Shown here: piece after piece, positions 12,181 through 24,500 of the stretch
Numbering within the stretch: position 1 is the stretch's first letter
Layout of the letters: each line of letters opens with the position of its first letter
Origin: Acanthaster planci
Lineage: Eukaryota; Echinodermata; Asteroidea; Valvatida; Acanthasteridae
Length of the DNA: 63,996 nt
Reading direction: 5' to 3'
Assembly (NCBI RefSeq): GCF_001949145.1
Contig: NW_019091733.1
Coordinates: 64,719-128,714 of the forward strand
Translations under genes and position numbers: made by a program
The notes under the pieces: generated by a model
Database searches by the model: none
Told to the model about the DNA's origin: nothing
The model's input: only the letters and a program-made list of their open reading frames with translations

Positions 12181-13285
12181 GATGGGTGTCAGTGCCCCTC
12201 GCCCTTTTCAAAGTTCCGTGCCCGGCAAGTTACCCCCCACAATCCACCATTTTACCTGCATCCCCCGCACAAAATTGCCCACATTAAACCCTTCAGCCCC
12301 TAAACTTCAAGGAGCCGGGTTATTTCGGCCCAGTCCACAGCTGCGGCGACCCCCCCCCAACTCGGCTGCGCTTTAATTTTTGAAACTTGGCATGCATGTA
12401 AAAACACTAAGCTGTCATTACAAATGTGAAGTTTGAACTCAATCAGGCCTCTGAAATTCACGGCTACATTTGTGCCAGCCTGCGCGCATTGAGCACCGCA
12501 GTGGCAATGCATTTTGACTTACCTTTACGTCTCGCAAAAATGGGCGCTGCACAAGAATAGTGTGTTAAATTTTCACAAAATCGGATAAGGGCGGGGGACT
12601 CTACCCCCTACCCGGGCTCTTTAACGGTCAAGTCTTTCAAGGCGGATAAGTGGAAGGCTACCCATTTCTTTTAATGAGAATTTTTATGGGGGGGGGTCTC
12701 CTGTCCTTTCCTCCCTTCTAAACACGTGTAAAAAGCACCCAAATTTAGCCCCCCCCCCGTTTCATATCAACATATCTACATTGTGGACCTGCAGCACCCA
12801 AAGGTTTTGTTCCGGATCTGTCCTTGAATATCAGACATGTAGCGTTTAACAATAATACATACTAAATAAGGGTTACCGAATGACCCCTACTTTTCCACGC
12901 TGAGGAAAACAGAAAGGCAATTTTTCGGAATTTTAAGCCCAAATTACTCCTTTAGAACACTAAAACATGGCAGACGAGCAAGCAAATTAAGTTACAATAC
13001 ACGTACGGTAGAGTTCCTAATTATAAGGTTCAAAAGTGGAAGTATATAATATTGTATATGCACATCGGTATAATGAACAGCGCCCCCAGTGTCACATGGC
13101 GTAAGCAATTAACCCCTACATTAAATTTCCGTAGTTGGGCAAGGTTTTGACTTGCGCCACCACCCCCTAATGGCATACAAATTTTACTGCAGGGGTGAAT
13201 TCTTTTTTTTCCCAAAAAAATCGTTTGATGTTAATATTTGTTGCCTTCCTTTACAAGGTATAGAACTCGTAATCTGTCTTCAAAT
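12180..13285. other. C-rich non-coding DNA
   Basis: Several poly-C tracts (near 12352, 12752 and 13164) occur, and a CGCCCCC(TA)GTGTCA motif appears at both about 12168 and 13082. No exon is seen. The first bases on the right side (from 13285 downwards) are the 3' flank of the minus-strand gene. Confidence 0.5.
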
Positions 13286-16144
13286 TTAATCGAAGTTGCG
13301 CAAATGTGGGCATGTCACATGCTCTAGCTTAGCGGCTCTCTCCAGGGCGGTCACTCGGCCCAGGTCTAGATCATACCATCCCGCATCGTAGTACTTTCGA
13401 AAGTTCTGGTAATGCGCTTCGATACGTCGGATGCAGTCGTTACGACCTTTGTCAGGCGAGCACCACGTCTTCATGTGGCTTTTCGCAGGAGTGAATTCGA
13501 ACATGAGGAAGTTTATGGATTCTGCGAAACGTTCGCAGCTGGTCGGCTGCCTGCCAACGTACCGCTTGGCAACGCAGTATCCCTGCAATAAGGCATCGCT
13601 TCTGTTCGTGTGTATGGCGACGTGTACATCTGGAAAAGTGTCGTTGACTGTGACGTTGACATCTGGGAGCAGTTCAGAGTTGTGTGCCTCGAGACTTTCA
13701 TTGAAATCCAGATGCCAGTCGTAACGATTATGCTCGAAGTGGTAGGCGTAGTTCATGATGATGTTGACCGGGCTAATTGGGTAAAGCTTGCGAAAAACGT
13801 CCTCAAATTGAGATACCTGCAAAAGACGTCCATCCAATTGGAATGTTCAAGTTAATCCAAAAGACCATTCATTGGCACGCCGCTCAGTTATACACGTTAA
13901 CAGGTGGTACGCGCGCGTTACAAGCGTCTTCGACCAATAGCGTGTCGTGATTTGCCAATGCACGCGCGTGTCGTGCTAAAAAGAATGCAAGTGTGGGTGT
14001 GGAGCAACCTCAGTTTCAAGCAAAGATCGTATAGCGCCGAAGGTGCGAGATGGATAACTCTACCCAAAAGGTGTAATTACCATGGGGCCATTTGAGCAAG
14101 CGATACGCCTGCGCAGTTTACGGTAATGCTTCGGCCCAGGCTCACCAGGTGCACGTACGTGCCTGCTGCAGCGCCTGCGCCTGTGCATTAATGGGCATTG
14201 CGCAGGCGTATCGCTTGCTCAAATGGCGCCAATGGTAATTACAACGTTTTACGTGTATTCACGGTGAAGTTCGCCATCTTGCGCCGCTAGGCGGCGCTAT
14301 ACGATCTTTGGTTTCAAGTTTGCAGGAAGCCTCTCATCCAACAAACTAAGCAAAGGGTTGTGTTACTGCGTTTGTGTTATCTTGCATTTAGAAGATATGA
14401 AATCATCTCAGTTTCTCTGTAGAAATTTAGCCTGATAGTGATCAACGTTGCTGACCAGATATTGGAAAGGGTTTCCAAATGACGGATAAAGTTGCAATTC
14501 CTTCCCAGGGTAAAATACAGCCGTTTTTTTAATGTTAGGTATAGGCCTACGGCTTACAATAACCTCATTCACATATTCAAATTCAACTGTTAATTTAAAT
14601 TCACTTTAGCCACTGCATTCGACGTCCTCCAAGCCAGAAATGAGTATCAGGACTTTTGTTTGAAGTACACGTAATATTCAATAACGCTCGACTCTGAAAT
14701 GGGTTATTTGAACTCACGAACAGTGCGTGACTCTATTTGACACTATATTTTCTGTGGCCTCTACATTGTACAGATTCCCGAGCATGTACTTCAGTTGAAC
14801 AGCCAAAAAAGTTCCGTAACCAACTTTTGACAAGTATGACGTGATACGTCTCATTCAAGGGAATGTGCCTGACTAACGTGGTGTGCTCGTCAACACGAGC
14901 TTGATTTGACCCTCGGGTGGTTGTTTGGTTTATTGCGGAATCCAGATGCAGGGTATTGGTATAGACTGTTTACATTCGATTCATGGAACTGTGCCTAATG
15001 GGGTGCAATGATTGATGGATAAGCAGGTGGGGCCAAGAATAGGGTAGAGCTGCGGGGACATTTTCATGGAGGTACTGTTGCTAGGTATAGAAGTATGGTG
15101 GTCAAGAGTGGACATGTAAAAGTGTAGGATACTACACCGCCTCGCTGATGAAACCACCACATGTTGCATGCTTACAGTCCTAGTTTGAGTGGCATCTGTT
15201 CTTGGATCTTTACATGTCCACAGTCACGGATTTGTCTTATGCATGTTCTTGTCCCATTTCAATGGTAATCTTAAAAGGTGAAAATTACTAGAACGATTTT
15301 TATGAAGTCGATTTATAACCAAGTGCAATTAACGCCTACATCCCAGACTTACCATCATGTGTTTCATGATGTGGTTCCTGCAGTTGGTGATGGTGTCTCT
15401 CCAGACGTAGGCTGGAAAATACGACATGAAGTCGGCAACCATCTCCTTACCGATTGCGTCCTTTGTCGATTCGTACCATTGCAGCTGGTGCGCTCTATCC
15501 AACGCGGCCTTGTCCCTCGTAAAAGATAGCACCCGAAGCCTACGGCCGTTGAAGATATTCTCCGGGGTAACGGGTGTGGTGAACAATACATCCGTGTCCG
15601 TCCAGCCGATGACAGAGGCGTTGACGTACAGATCCATGAAGAAGCTGCTCCACAGTTGACGGCCGTAGCCCCTCCCTCGAAAGCTTCTCAGGATGGTGGT
15701 GTCATTGGGAAGGGGTTCGAAGATAATGTCAAACTTGAAACCGAGTTCCTGCTCGTGCTTGCGCAGTCTGGCTGCCATCTTGTGGTCCGCCTTCGACTCC
15801 TTATCCAGGATCAGCGTAATGGGGCCCAGCTTTGGCGACCAGAACAACACAGCAGACATCAGGAGTACACAATAGAAACGCCGGCGAAGGTTCGGTAAGG
15901 CCTTCATGCGAATAGTGAGTGTTACTGTGTTCTTTGGAATGATATTCACATCGTTTCTTCTTAGCGCGTAGGTACCCGCTGAGCGACCTTGACCCATCGC
16001 CGGATATTTTGGAGGTGGATGCCTCTGACCATAGCCGAAACCATTTATGTTAGAAAAGCTAGAGTTTCTTGAAATATAATAAACAGATAGAAACACTAAT
16101 GAAAGAAGAAAGACGGGTTTGGCTACATCTGAAATTCGTACCAT
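13286..16144 (-). CDS. Putative type II membrane glycosyltransferase-like protein
   Basis: Two coding exons join in phase 0: 16144-15353 (264 codons) and 13816-13286 (176 codons plus stop), giving about 440 residues. The donor is ATGATG|GTAAGT and the acceptor is TTTTGCAG|GTATCT. The start is the first ATG in the frame (MVRISDVAKP). It is followed by a hydrophobic anchor at about residues 9-26 (VFLLSLVFLSVYYI) and a basic/proline-rich stem, the topology of a Golgi type II enzyme. A DxD-type motif sits in GWTDTDVLFTTPVTPENIF. There are N-glycosylation sequons (for example NASV, NDTT) and several cysteines in the C-terminal exon. I do not recognise a named family. Enzyme activity is inferred from topology and the DxD motif only. 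It is head-to-head with the beta-galactosidase gene, about 2.2 kb away. Confidence 0.72.
14021..14310. mobile_element. hAT-type foldback MITE (intronic)
   Basis: This 290-bp element lies in the single intron of the glycosyltransferase-like gene. It starts CAAAGATCGTATAGCGCCG and ends with the inverse CGGCGCTATACGATCTTTG. It is flanked by a perfect 8-bp direct repeat GTTTCAAG (14013-14020 and 14311-14318). The arms are long, about 95-110 bp (14021-14115 against 14199-14310), so the whole element folds back on itself with a loop of about 83 nt. An 8-bp target duplication and the CAAAG terminus (YARNG) are what the hAT superfamily shows. It encodes no transposase, so it is non-autonomous. Confidence 0.9.
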
Positions 16145-18318
16145 AATGGGAGCAAGCAGAAACTGGTGTCCAAGCCCCAAAACGTGTACCCGTCTGGTCC
16201 GTTCCTGTGTACTGTAGAGGGCTTACTTCATCATGCACTGTTTGGTGCCATAGCACTAAAAACACATGACCTTTCATTCACCTCAACAAGGTCATGTTCG
16301 TCGACACAGTGTACACTGAGCGGTAACTGAATTGAAAGCGGGTGTTAATATAATATTTAAATATTATTTAATTTTCATGTACCATCCTGTAACTGGCGAT
16401 TTGGTCGCCGTTGGATGTGGTTGAAATAAATAAATGAGTGTAGATAGAAAGCAATACCCATCTTGCTAATAAATGATTGATATGAACGTCGACCAGTAAG
16501 CATGCAGCTTCTGACCAGTAAGCAGCTTCGGTTTTTGCTAGATTTTTCTTTCCTGATCGACCGGATGCATTCAGTTTGCGTATCGGCCGAACACCACCTG
16601 CATTTCCACATAATTTTATTCCCCGGGCCCCATATGCAGTTATCGTACAGTGCTATACAATTAAGCTGCATGTATCGTTGACCGGCCAATAAGACCCCGG
16701 CCATTGTACTCATAAAGTATAATATAATGGTCTTGTATGACAGCTCACTCATGGTGCGCTGGATGTGTCTGTAAATGATCGTTTTTTCACTGAGACCGCG
16801 GTCTGGACGCTGATAATTGCTCGAGCCGAAGCAAGGGACTTTTCCATTCCCATTCGTGAATACGTTGTTTGAGTCAGAAAGTCAATTATTTTTTTCAGCT
16901 TCCCAATGTTTCAACTCTAAAATTCCTATTTTCTGAAACAAAAGCCAACATATGACAATTATGGCAATTAGAAATGATTATAAAGCAATACAAACGAAAT
17001 AAATTAAGACCCCAAAAGGTTCAAAATTTCAAGTTATTTCAATTATATTCCTCACTCATTGGCAAATGACGGAGAACACTTATGCCTTGCTGTGCTGTCC
17101 CTGCCCTTGTCAATCGTAATTATTGTCATGTTTGGTGTGGTATGACAAATTTCTAAATCTAAAGTGTCATAAAAGTGAAAAAGTGAAATCAAATCAGCCG
17201 TAGATTCAATAATTTCCTGATCAATGGTTCTTGGTGTTTTCTCAAATCGTAGTGAACCAACCGGGGGGGGGCAGATTTTTTTCGTCTATATCACTTGACC
17301 GTAACCGCCGCCAGCGATGGATAACTGAATTCCAAGGTTCTGTCCTTTATTTGAACTCTGATCTTCGGGCCAAGTACATGTACATGGGTATACCAAAAGG
17401 TCTGCTCGTGCATTTCCAACTGGTGGCTAAAACTATGGCTGGCCGTCTCACAAAAGTAAAAAAAAAGATTTACAAAATTTTTACAATCCTACGCAGCTCC
17501 CAGAACAAGGGATAATAACATACGCACTGCCAAATACTAAATGAAAATACAACCCTTATTAAAATTAATGGGACATATGTCCACTTTTAACGAATTTGAG
17601 GTAAAACCGAAAACCAACCAAAAATTGACATTTCTGCCTCTTTGGCCGCTCATACAATTTGTAGGCGTTAACGACAGTGGCCACGTCACAGTCGTGGTTT
17701 TTTTTCATGTACGAGTGGCCAACACTATGGTTGGCCGTCGGTACAAAAGTAAAAGAATAATTCACGAAGTGTTAAAAATCCCCAAAGCTATCAGAACACT
17801 GGACAATAATACGCGTACTACTAGATACTAAAAGAAAATATTAGCCTGTTTAAGATTTATTAGACAAATGTCCATTTTGAACGATTTGGAGGTAAAATCG
17901 AAAACCAACCCAAAGACGATATTTCTGGAATGTTTGGCCGCCCATATAAGATGTAGGACAAATGAGAGTGATCTGTGCAGTACCCTCACTTTCGTTGACT
18001 ACTGCGCGCGTGGCAAACCACGGCGTCATTTTCATGATTGCATTCTCATAGACTGGAATTTCAGGTGGTTTGAACTACGGGTTTTGCAGGCTCTTCATCA
18101 ATTATATTAGCCATTGTGCCTATCATTGTTTAATTAAAGGAGTCATATACGCCCTCAAGTGACGGGGTCATGTCAGTCGACCAGGTAAGCAATTTACAAC
18201 CTCATTCATGTCATTGCAACGTGTACAGGTACATGTCTCTCCGTCTCGCTTGGCTGACTTTCCTCAACGGCGTTGCTTTTGAGGTGCAAATTTCGTTCCC
18301 CGGTCATCAACCATCGTC
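16145..18318. other. Intergenic region between head-to-head genes
   Basis: It holds the upstream regions of both the glycosyltransferase-like gene (minus) and the GLB1L2-like gene (plus), and a two-copy 291-bp repeat. No exon is recognised. The sequence just upstream of 18319 is relatively GC-rich (for example CCGTCTCGCTTGGCTGAC) and may hold the promoter and 5'UTR of the beta-galactosidase gene. Confidence 0.5.
17400..17960. repeat. Two-copy tandem repeat, about 291 bp
   Basis: GGCTAAAACTATGGCTGGCCG (17425) is matched by GGCCAACACTATGGTTGGCCG (17717). ATTAATGGGACATATGTCCA (17564) is matched by ATTTATTAGACAAATGTCCA (17854). Both pairs have an offset of about 291 bp. Open frames in it reflect the repeat and are not conserved. 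Confidence 0.75.
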
Positions 18319-18537
18319 ATGAGCCGCTACTCGACAGCAGCCGGCAACGGACCAGGTGGCGCTGTCTCTGGAGCGGCACCCGGTTCGTCATCCGCGGTGA
18401 TCTTCAACATGTCTCAGATTTCCGTGCGCTCCGTGCACCTGTTGCGATGGCTGGTGATCCTGTGCGCCGCCGTGTCGCTGATATATTTCTGGTATTGGCA
18501 CCGTTGGAATCTCCAGTACCAAGCCAGCCACTTAGAG
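18319..18537 (+). CDS. GLB1L2: GLB1L2-like exon 1: cytoplasmic tail and membrane anchor
   Basis: There are 73 codons from ATG ([10 protein letters not shown]) to the donor GAG|GTGAGC, phase 0. The N-terminus is Gly/Ser/Ala-rich and hydrophilic. A hydrophobic segment ([20 protein letters not shown], residues 41-60) starts too far from the N-terminus for a typical cleaved signal peptide and looks like a signal anchor of a type II membrane protein. An internal ATG at codon 31 (MSQISVR) could start a shorter form with the hydrophobic segment nearer the N-terminus. Confidence 0.85.
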
Positions 18538-21500
18538 GTGAGCGGCAACACAGACCCGGAGGATTTACCCGTCTCTCTTTTATGTGGTCTGTTTTCTCGA
18601 GGTCGGCCGAATCGTAGGCCTACCCTCAAGGCCTAACTTAGGATTGTATTTGTGCTGGTGGGAAGTTCTTCAATAGAGAAGAGCTTTGGTTATATAACAT
18701 GTGTAACTCAGGGTTTACTTAGGTTTCTTGCAGTGTGATCTCTCTCAGTTTGTGGAGGATTATACATGCATGTCATGGCGGTTTCTGGAATCACAATGGT
18801 AAGGTTTGGGGTACTTAGTTCGGAAGTCTGACATGTTGAAATCATTATGGCCTAGTTTAATATTACACATGTTATAACTTAGGCCTAAGCCTTTTTGGGA
18901 ATAAAACCAAAGATTTGTCAAAAGTGCCCTAGTCACTGTAGCTTGTAAGCCAGAAGAAACTGTTTAGAGAGGAGCCAATAAGATGCAGTTACAGTTAAAC
19001 TTTAGTGGTGGGAGGAAAACCCCAGAGGAATATTCTGGGTAAACATAAGCCTTTTTCCAAATATTGCATGGGTGATTTTGCACAATGGTAGAAAGGCATT
19101 GTGGGAAGGGAAAAGGAGCAATGGTTTTTGTTTTTTATGGTCATGATGGTAAAAGCCTTCAAAATCAGGTAGGGACTGAAAACCCAATCCACACGTGGAC
19201 CGACCCGGGGATCGAACCCGGACTGCAGAGATGGAAGGCGAGGAAAGAACCCCTACACCAACCTGACTCCCCAATATTCAACTTGATAATTCACGACAAA
19301 GTTGCGTGTAGCGATACATTTCAGTAACCACGCCTAGTAATTGCAAATACTGCATGGGGATTTTGCACAATGTTAAGCACTGTGAGAAGTACATGAAGAT
19401 AATTATTAAAGGCAAATGTACATCTCGTTACCACTACATGTAGTTCAGAAAGAATTCCATACAGACATCGTTAATACCCTCTGCACAAACACCGTGACAC
19501 TGGTGTGAAAAATTCTATTTTCTGAGCGAATACACTGTACCTCAGTACATGTAGTTTTAAATTGCTACTGACATGTACCAATTATAGATGTACATTTATT
19601 TAGATGGCTGATTTTATACATGTAGGTCAGTGCACTAGAAAAAAAATTTCCTTCCCACGAATTGGACCTACAGTTTGTCAGTTTGATATTTCGTATATTC
19701 GTATTTCATAGATCTCTTCCATAATTTTTATGGAATTGTACAATAGTTCAGTATATTTTTAAATGTTTTATTGCCTGTTAAAACAATGTGAATTTTGCCT
19801 GAGCAACTCCAAAGAAATTGGAGTTTTAATTTGGAAAGAACTCCATATTAGGATTCCATTCATTTTTCCTTAGAGTTACATGTATCTGTTACCCATCTGA
19901 AATTCTGAAAGTGATAACACGACCTAGAAAAATGAATTTAGTTGGGGAAAGGGTAGAGGTACATGGACAGTACATATTCATCTTTCAGACAAGTCTCATT
20001 GGGTTTGTGCACAGGATGTCAGATGGCGTCTGTATGGAACTCTTGCATTTAGTTGAAGTAGAGAAAATTCCATACAGATTACTCATTTTTGCTTGCGGTA
20101 AACGTACATTTACATAGGGCCTATACATGCACATGTACATGTACATATACTGTATGTACTTATATCAGTCATCAGAAAGCAAATGTCGTAAAGAGTTAAA
20201 TTAAGCGGGGAAGAATTTGAAACATTAGAAAACACTTCAAATCTATCAGACCATGGAAAGGGTTCTGTACTTGGACATGTCACGTATCTGTAGCACCCTG
20301 TGCTCAGACCAGATGAGACTGGTCTGAAAAATTTCAAGTATTTTCTCAGTAAAACACTCCAATATTTTAAAATTGCTCACTTTAGGATAATTTTGTTACA
20401 TGCCAATCTCTTTCTGGTGGTTGATATATATGTCACTGCCAGGAAAAATCAATGATGCCTGTACATGGATGTCTTTAACGAGGTGAGTCTAATAGAGTTT
20501 GTGCACAGGTGTCAAGTGATGTCTGGTTGAGGCAGTCTTTCATTTTGGTGCATCGTCTTTGAAAGGGAGAACAAAAATGACTCCACAAGTGGTGACAAGC
20601 ATTGTCAACGTGTTAGTGCATAAATGGGCAGATTTTGAAAGGCGAAGCTAGCGTAGAAATCACCCTGAGTTGATGGGTCTTTTTTGCCGCTGTCAGGTTT
20701 TGTTGCGCAGACTCTGTGACCAAAACTCAGAAGTACATATAAACTGGACAGCAAAGGAAACTTGCCACTTCTGTTAAAGGCCGCACGTAAAAATTAACCC
20801 CATAGAAATAAACAATTTTTGTACACAGGTATGCTGCAATACCCCTTACTAATCAAAAGCAAGTGATTATCTTTATAACGAAGGAGAAATTGACATGCAC
20901 AGCAACTTGGTTACTGAATCAAAAGTCACAGAATGTAACCGAATGAGCTGTAAGTTTTACGCAGAAATCCATGTCACAGGACGAAATAAAGAAAGATTTC
21001 ACCATCATTACTTTTCAATAATGTGTATGCATAGTCAGTAAGGATGGCATCCCTATACAGAAACCACTCATGCACATCATTTTGACATTTGTTCACTTTG
21101 TCATTGGTTGTTTGGAATGTTGTCCATTCATGGGTCATTTTTGCCTGGTGAAGAGTGCTTTGGTGTGTGACTTTTGATTCAGTAACTAAGTTGCTGTGCA
21201 TGTCAATTTCTTCTTTGTTGTAAAGGGGCACAATTTGTGACGGTGTCCATTGTTATGTGGGTTCTGTAAAAACGAACAGCTATTTCCCTGCAAGTGAATT
21301 CCAAACTGACATTGTTTTACATCTTGCAAGGCCAAATACAGAGGTGTGTGTTATTTTTCTGGAGTAAATGACCTACTCTACAGGTCATGACAGGTGGTAA
21401 AAGTTACCCATGTAACAAGGACACCGTCACAAATTGTGCCCTAACCACATGCAATGACCCAGATGCCATTTCTGTTGATATTTGATACCTACTACAGGTC

Positions 21501-24500
21501 ACCTGACTTTCCATAGCACTGGCAGGCACAATTGGGTTTATTGAAGAAAGATTTGGGCATATGTTCCAAGTATTAGTACTCTGTGAGTACATGTACGCAT
21601 GTTGATATGTAGCTACATGTACTTGCACATACTAAATATTTCTTTTCCTTTTCAGCTTCCATCGCTGAAGAATGTTGGGCCGGAGTTTGTCCTCGGCAGG
21701 GAGGGCAAAAAGCTGCGGATTCTCTCGGGCAGCCTCCATTACTTCCGAGTGGTGCCGGAATATTGGGAGGACCGCCTCATCAAGATGAAGGCCTGTGGAC
21801 TCAACACCGTCACCACGTAAGAACAATAATAATTGTTTATTCGATTCCTTACAACATAACACTATGATGTCCAACCCCGCAAGGACATGGTTTTAGTGAA
21901 GACCTCTTATGAGTATCACAACACGGGACTTCAATCGGTGTTTAGAGTCCAATGTCCATACATTCCAGTATGTCAGTGATGTAAAGATGCTACTTGAATG
22001 TTAATTAATTAATATACCACAAAAGCCATCCATTACAAGTATGCTTGTGCTATAACCCATCTGTTGCAGGTATGTGCCATGGAATATGCATGAGCAGGTC
22101 AGAGGTGACTTTGACTTCAGTGGCCAGCTGGATATTGTGTAAGTTATCTGCCACACGGTGCTGCTCTCAACTGTTTAAATATTGTACACATCTCTACTTC
22201 AGTACTCGTCTTTTACCAAGGTACACACATGAGATAAATGTATTTGTGTACATTCCATTGAAAGTTAGCCGAGCAAACCAACATTTGACTACTGTGCTTT
22301 CCAGTCAACATGGTGAATGAAGACACGAATTTGAGTTCTAACAAAGGTTTGACTATGTTACCTTGTAGTTTTTGTTTTATGCATTCAACAAGGCTGAGCA
22401 CTTGGTATCTGATATTGCAGAACTTTGCAGATTTTAAGTAAACAGTTGAACTAAATTTTAAAAAAAGTGCAGCATTGATCGTATAATTTCCAAAGAATTG
22501 CTTCAGGAAATGCATTATGGGTATTGAGCAAGATCTAAACTGATGTACATGTATAAGCTTTCGTGCCACATACACACCAATGTAGACTTCAGGTTTCTTC
22601 CTACCTCCATGTTAACCTCAAGGTTTGGTAGGATTTCCATGGCTTGGGACTGCTTCTCTGTCGTCTGTCTGAGCTAGTGAAAAGGTTTAAAGCAGTTATT
22701 ACTGAACAGAAGCTGTGGAAAGTCTTAGATTCCATGCATGATGTGTCATTTCTTGTGCTTGTTGCAGGGCCTTTCTGAACCTTTGCAAGAAGGTTGGGCT
22801 GTACGTTATCCTCAGGCCGGGGCCCTACATTTGCGCCGAATGGGATCTTGGCGGCCTGCCAAGGTAATATGACATAAAAATTTTCTAATCTTGAAATTAT
22901 TCTTTACCTATGAATACAAGTGATTGTAGAAGGAAACTTCCGTAAATCAGCATAATAACTGGGCCTGTATGCTCTCCCCTGTAAAGCTAGGCGTGACAGA
23001 TTAATCAGCGTGGCCTGCCTTGCCAACACGCTTTATTGGAGAATAACGGAACAGTGTAATTGTAACAGGAAGTGTGGTCAACCTCAGTCATGGGGCATTC
23101 AATTACTACCCCGGGTGCTTTCTCCTACAAGCGTGACTGTGATTGATTTGACCCCCCACTTGACATTTCACATGCCCGACCCAAGTATCTGAACCTCCAA
23201 GTCGATTACCTTTGGAAGTATCCCACAATGCATTGGGATAACATGGAGGCTTAGTCAAGCGATGTGAATTAAAATGTTGATATTGTTGTGCGTGTACGTG
23301 GTAGATTGTTAAGAAACATGGTGACGGTTGCAAAATAGTGAAAGTTTTGCTCAATAAGCCTTTTGCAAGTTAATTTTGACTAAAATCTGGTGCACTGGGT
23401 TCTTTACATTCACGGAAACATAACAATAGGAATTCTCCATACTAAAGACACTGTTGCTACACGTGTGATTTGGGGCAAGCTTCTGCTTAGTTACCATGGT
23501 TACATAGAAACGCCTTGCACCAATACATTGTATACAGTGTATACAGTGCACAAAGGAACCAGTCCATTCCAGAGATGGTGGTTGCTATGCAAAAGCTTGC
23601 CTTGAATCACAAGGTACAGCAACTAGTCTTTAGTTTCAGGAATTCAAATTGTTATGTTTATATGTAATCAGATAACTCAGTGTACCAGATTTTATTCAAA
23701 TCTAATTCACAAAAGACTTACTCAGAACTGTGAAAGAGAGGCCACAAACAACGATATTTTGGTCAGTTAAGGCCTGTTCATACTTCAAGCTGATGAAGCA
23801 AATTTGACGTCATGACAACTTTGCAGCGAAATTTCATCAGAGTTGGAATGTGTTCAACTTTTACAAATTCGCAACACAAATATTTGATCGCCCCTCACAA
23901 ATTCACATTTGTTTTCGCTTTCCTGCAAAGTATGAACTGGCCTTTAGGTTTTGGATAACTAAAAACGATGGACTGTACCATTGAAGCTGTATCTTTCACT
24001 TATAAGTTGCTCTGCGGACTTCCGAAGTCCTCATTTATGTAATGTTGGGTCATAAGCAGAGAAGAATGCATTTAATTTCAAAGGGGCTGGTCCTTTTTTG
24101 CAAGTTTGAGGAAATTTCACTTCGAAACTTGCCTTGTTTTCCTTCTTTATCAGTTGGCTCTTGAGCTATGATGAAATGAAGCTTCGTACCATGTACCCGC
24201 TGTTCATCGACTCTGTGGACAAGTATTTTGATCAGTTACTGCCAAGGGTGGAGGGACTGCAGGTGAGTTTAGTTCTGGCCATCTTGACCTTTGACCCTAC
24301 TTTCACCCTCACCTCCATGCGTCCCAACCTCGTTCCCATACGTCCATTTCTGACATGTAATGTCAAAATATTTAAACGTCTTAATGCTCTTCCGTGCAGC
24401 ATCAGTTGTTTGGTTTGCCTCACTTTGTTGCAGAAAATAATGGATGTTCAAATACGGATGTAGGCCGTGTCTGAATTTCCTGGCTATGGCTTGAATTTAC

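Noticed and set aside
15278-15898. Plus-strand open frames at 15278-15529 and 15656-15898
   Set aside because: They are shadows of the minus-strand glycosyltransferase-like exon 1, which has the anchor, DxD motif and matching splice sites.
19190-19272. tRNA gene (also 27830-27885, 41213-41290 and 57938-57965)
   Set aside because: A/B-box-like sequences are present, but cloverleaf pairing is poor and each continues into a SINE body, so these are SINE heads.
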